The notes beneath the pieces were generated by a model, which saw only the letters and a program-made list of their open reading frames with translations, had not been told where the DNA came from and made no database searches. Both the position numbers and the translations under genes were made by a program. Shown one piece after another: positions 5,541 through 6,043 of a DNA stretch of 6,043 bases. Each line of letters starts with the position of its first letter. Position 1 is the stretch's first letter. Source of the DNA: Pseudomonadota bacterium (GTDB lineage: Bacteria; Desulfobacterota; Desulfobulbia; Desulfobulbales; Desulfobulbaceae); assembly GCA_009778235.1 (NCBI GenBank), contig WRKE01000175.1, positions 1 to 6,043 of the forward strand. Reading direction: 5' to 3'.

Positions 5541-6043
5541 TCAGAGCAACAGGAATTCCTTGAACTGGCCGCGCAAGCAGTGGTGCGAGGCCATGGCTGA
5601 GGAATAGGCCCCGGCATTGATCAAGGCCAGGTGACTATGGTCGGTCAGATCGGGCAGCAGGATATTTTCATACCACACATCCAGGGCCTCATTGATGTTG
5701 CCGACCACGTGCGCCGGCAGGCATGCCCCTCCACCCTCCGAATCGCGGAGCGGCAACGGCTGAAAAGGCAGGTGGTAGTGGGCCGGTTCCGGGGCGAGGT
5801 TGAAACCGGCATCGACCCCGACGAACCGTACATCCTTTTTTTGTTCAACATAGGTCTTTTCCACCAGCAGGATACCCGCGTCCTTGACGATATAATCCCC
5901 CGGCTCGATTTCCACCTGCAACCCGCTTCCGGCAAACTGCCGCCGGAGCACCTCCGCCCATTGGCGCAGATCCAGGGGTTGGTCGGCGGCCACATGAGGC
6001 ACCCCCAGGCCACCGCCGATATTGACCCGGCAGACCTCCCCCG
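5541..6043 (-). CDS. LysA-like PLP-dependent decarboxylase (fold type III), C-terminal part; 5' end off the right edge
   Basis: The visible 166 residues are the C-terminal part of an alanine-racemase-fold decarboxylase of the diaminopimelate/ornithine/arginine group; the full family length is about 400 or more. The frame is open to the window edge and begins within VNIGGGLGVPH, whose GGGLG is the phosphate-binding glycine motif of LysA-type enzymes. EPGDYIVKDAG, GVDAGFN and GAYSSAMASHH follow in the expected order. Several diaminopimelate decarboxylase signatures are altered. The usual EPGR is EPGD (about 5906-5895), the cysteine-containing CESGD region reads GNINEALD (5702-5679), and the usual Tyr-Asn after the GAY segment is His-His. 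The substrate is therefore probably not the canonical meso-diaminopimelate, but this is inference. Possible substrates include another basic amino acid, a carboxylated polyamine or a siderophore precursor. The gene is convergent with the sigma54 activator; the stop at 5543-5541 is clear. Confidence 0.85.
   Translation of the reverse strand, partial: GEVCRVNIGGGLGVPHVAADQPLDLRQWAEVLRRQFAGSGLQVEIEPGDYIVKDAGILLVEKTYVEQKKDVRFVGVDAGFNLAPEPAHYHLPFQPLPLRDSEGGGACLPAHVVGNINEALDVWYENILLPDLTDHSHLALINAGAYSSAMASHHCLRGQFKEFLLL

Overview
The window looks like an ordinary chromosomal stretch from a GC-rich Gram-negative bacterium, most likely a member of the Desulfobacterota (deltaproteobacteria). This placement is inference. 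It rests on an AmpG muropeptide permease, a secreted TIGR03790-type protein (a family reported mainly from exosortase-bearing lineages), a PAS-containing sigma54 activator, and a MutY whose C-terminal domain keeps a full Nudix box. I see no insertion sequence, phage gene, CRISPR array, tRNA or rRNA.

Layout. Positions 1-825 (minus) hold the N-terminal 275 residues of an AmpG-type permease that runs off the left edge. Upstream of it on the same strand, 937-2073 encodes an exported 378-residue TIGR03790-like protein. The 111-bp gap between them contains a terminator- or attenuator-like hairpin. A 644-bp divergent gap (2074-2717) has no convincing long gene, but holds an AT-rich block and several hairpins. 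One of these occludes a strong Shine-Dalgarno sequence just ahead of mutY. On the plus strand follow mutY (2718-3914) and, 47 bp later, a 512-residue sigma54-dependent regulator (3962-5500). A convergent minus-strand gene (5541 to the right edge) encodes the C-terminal part of a LysA-like PLP decarboxylase.

How the genes relate. mutY belongs to oxidised-guanine repair, and its intact Nudix box suggests that pool sanitation and adenine removal might sit in one protein. The regulator has an N-terminal PAS domain with four clustered cysteines, which may sense redox state or a metal and drive sigma54 promoters. Its targets cannot be identified here. The AmpG and TIGR03790 genes may share a transcript. 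No obvious multi-gene novel system is present. The points worth a second look are the MutY-Nudix architecture, the cysteine-rich PAS sensor, the possible caspase-like fold of the TIGR03790 protein, the non-canonical LysA-like active site, and the structured leader before mutY.
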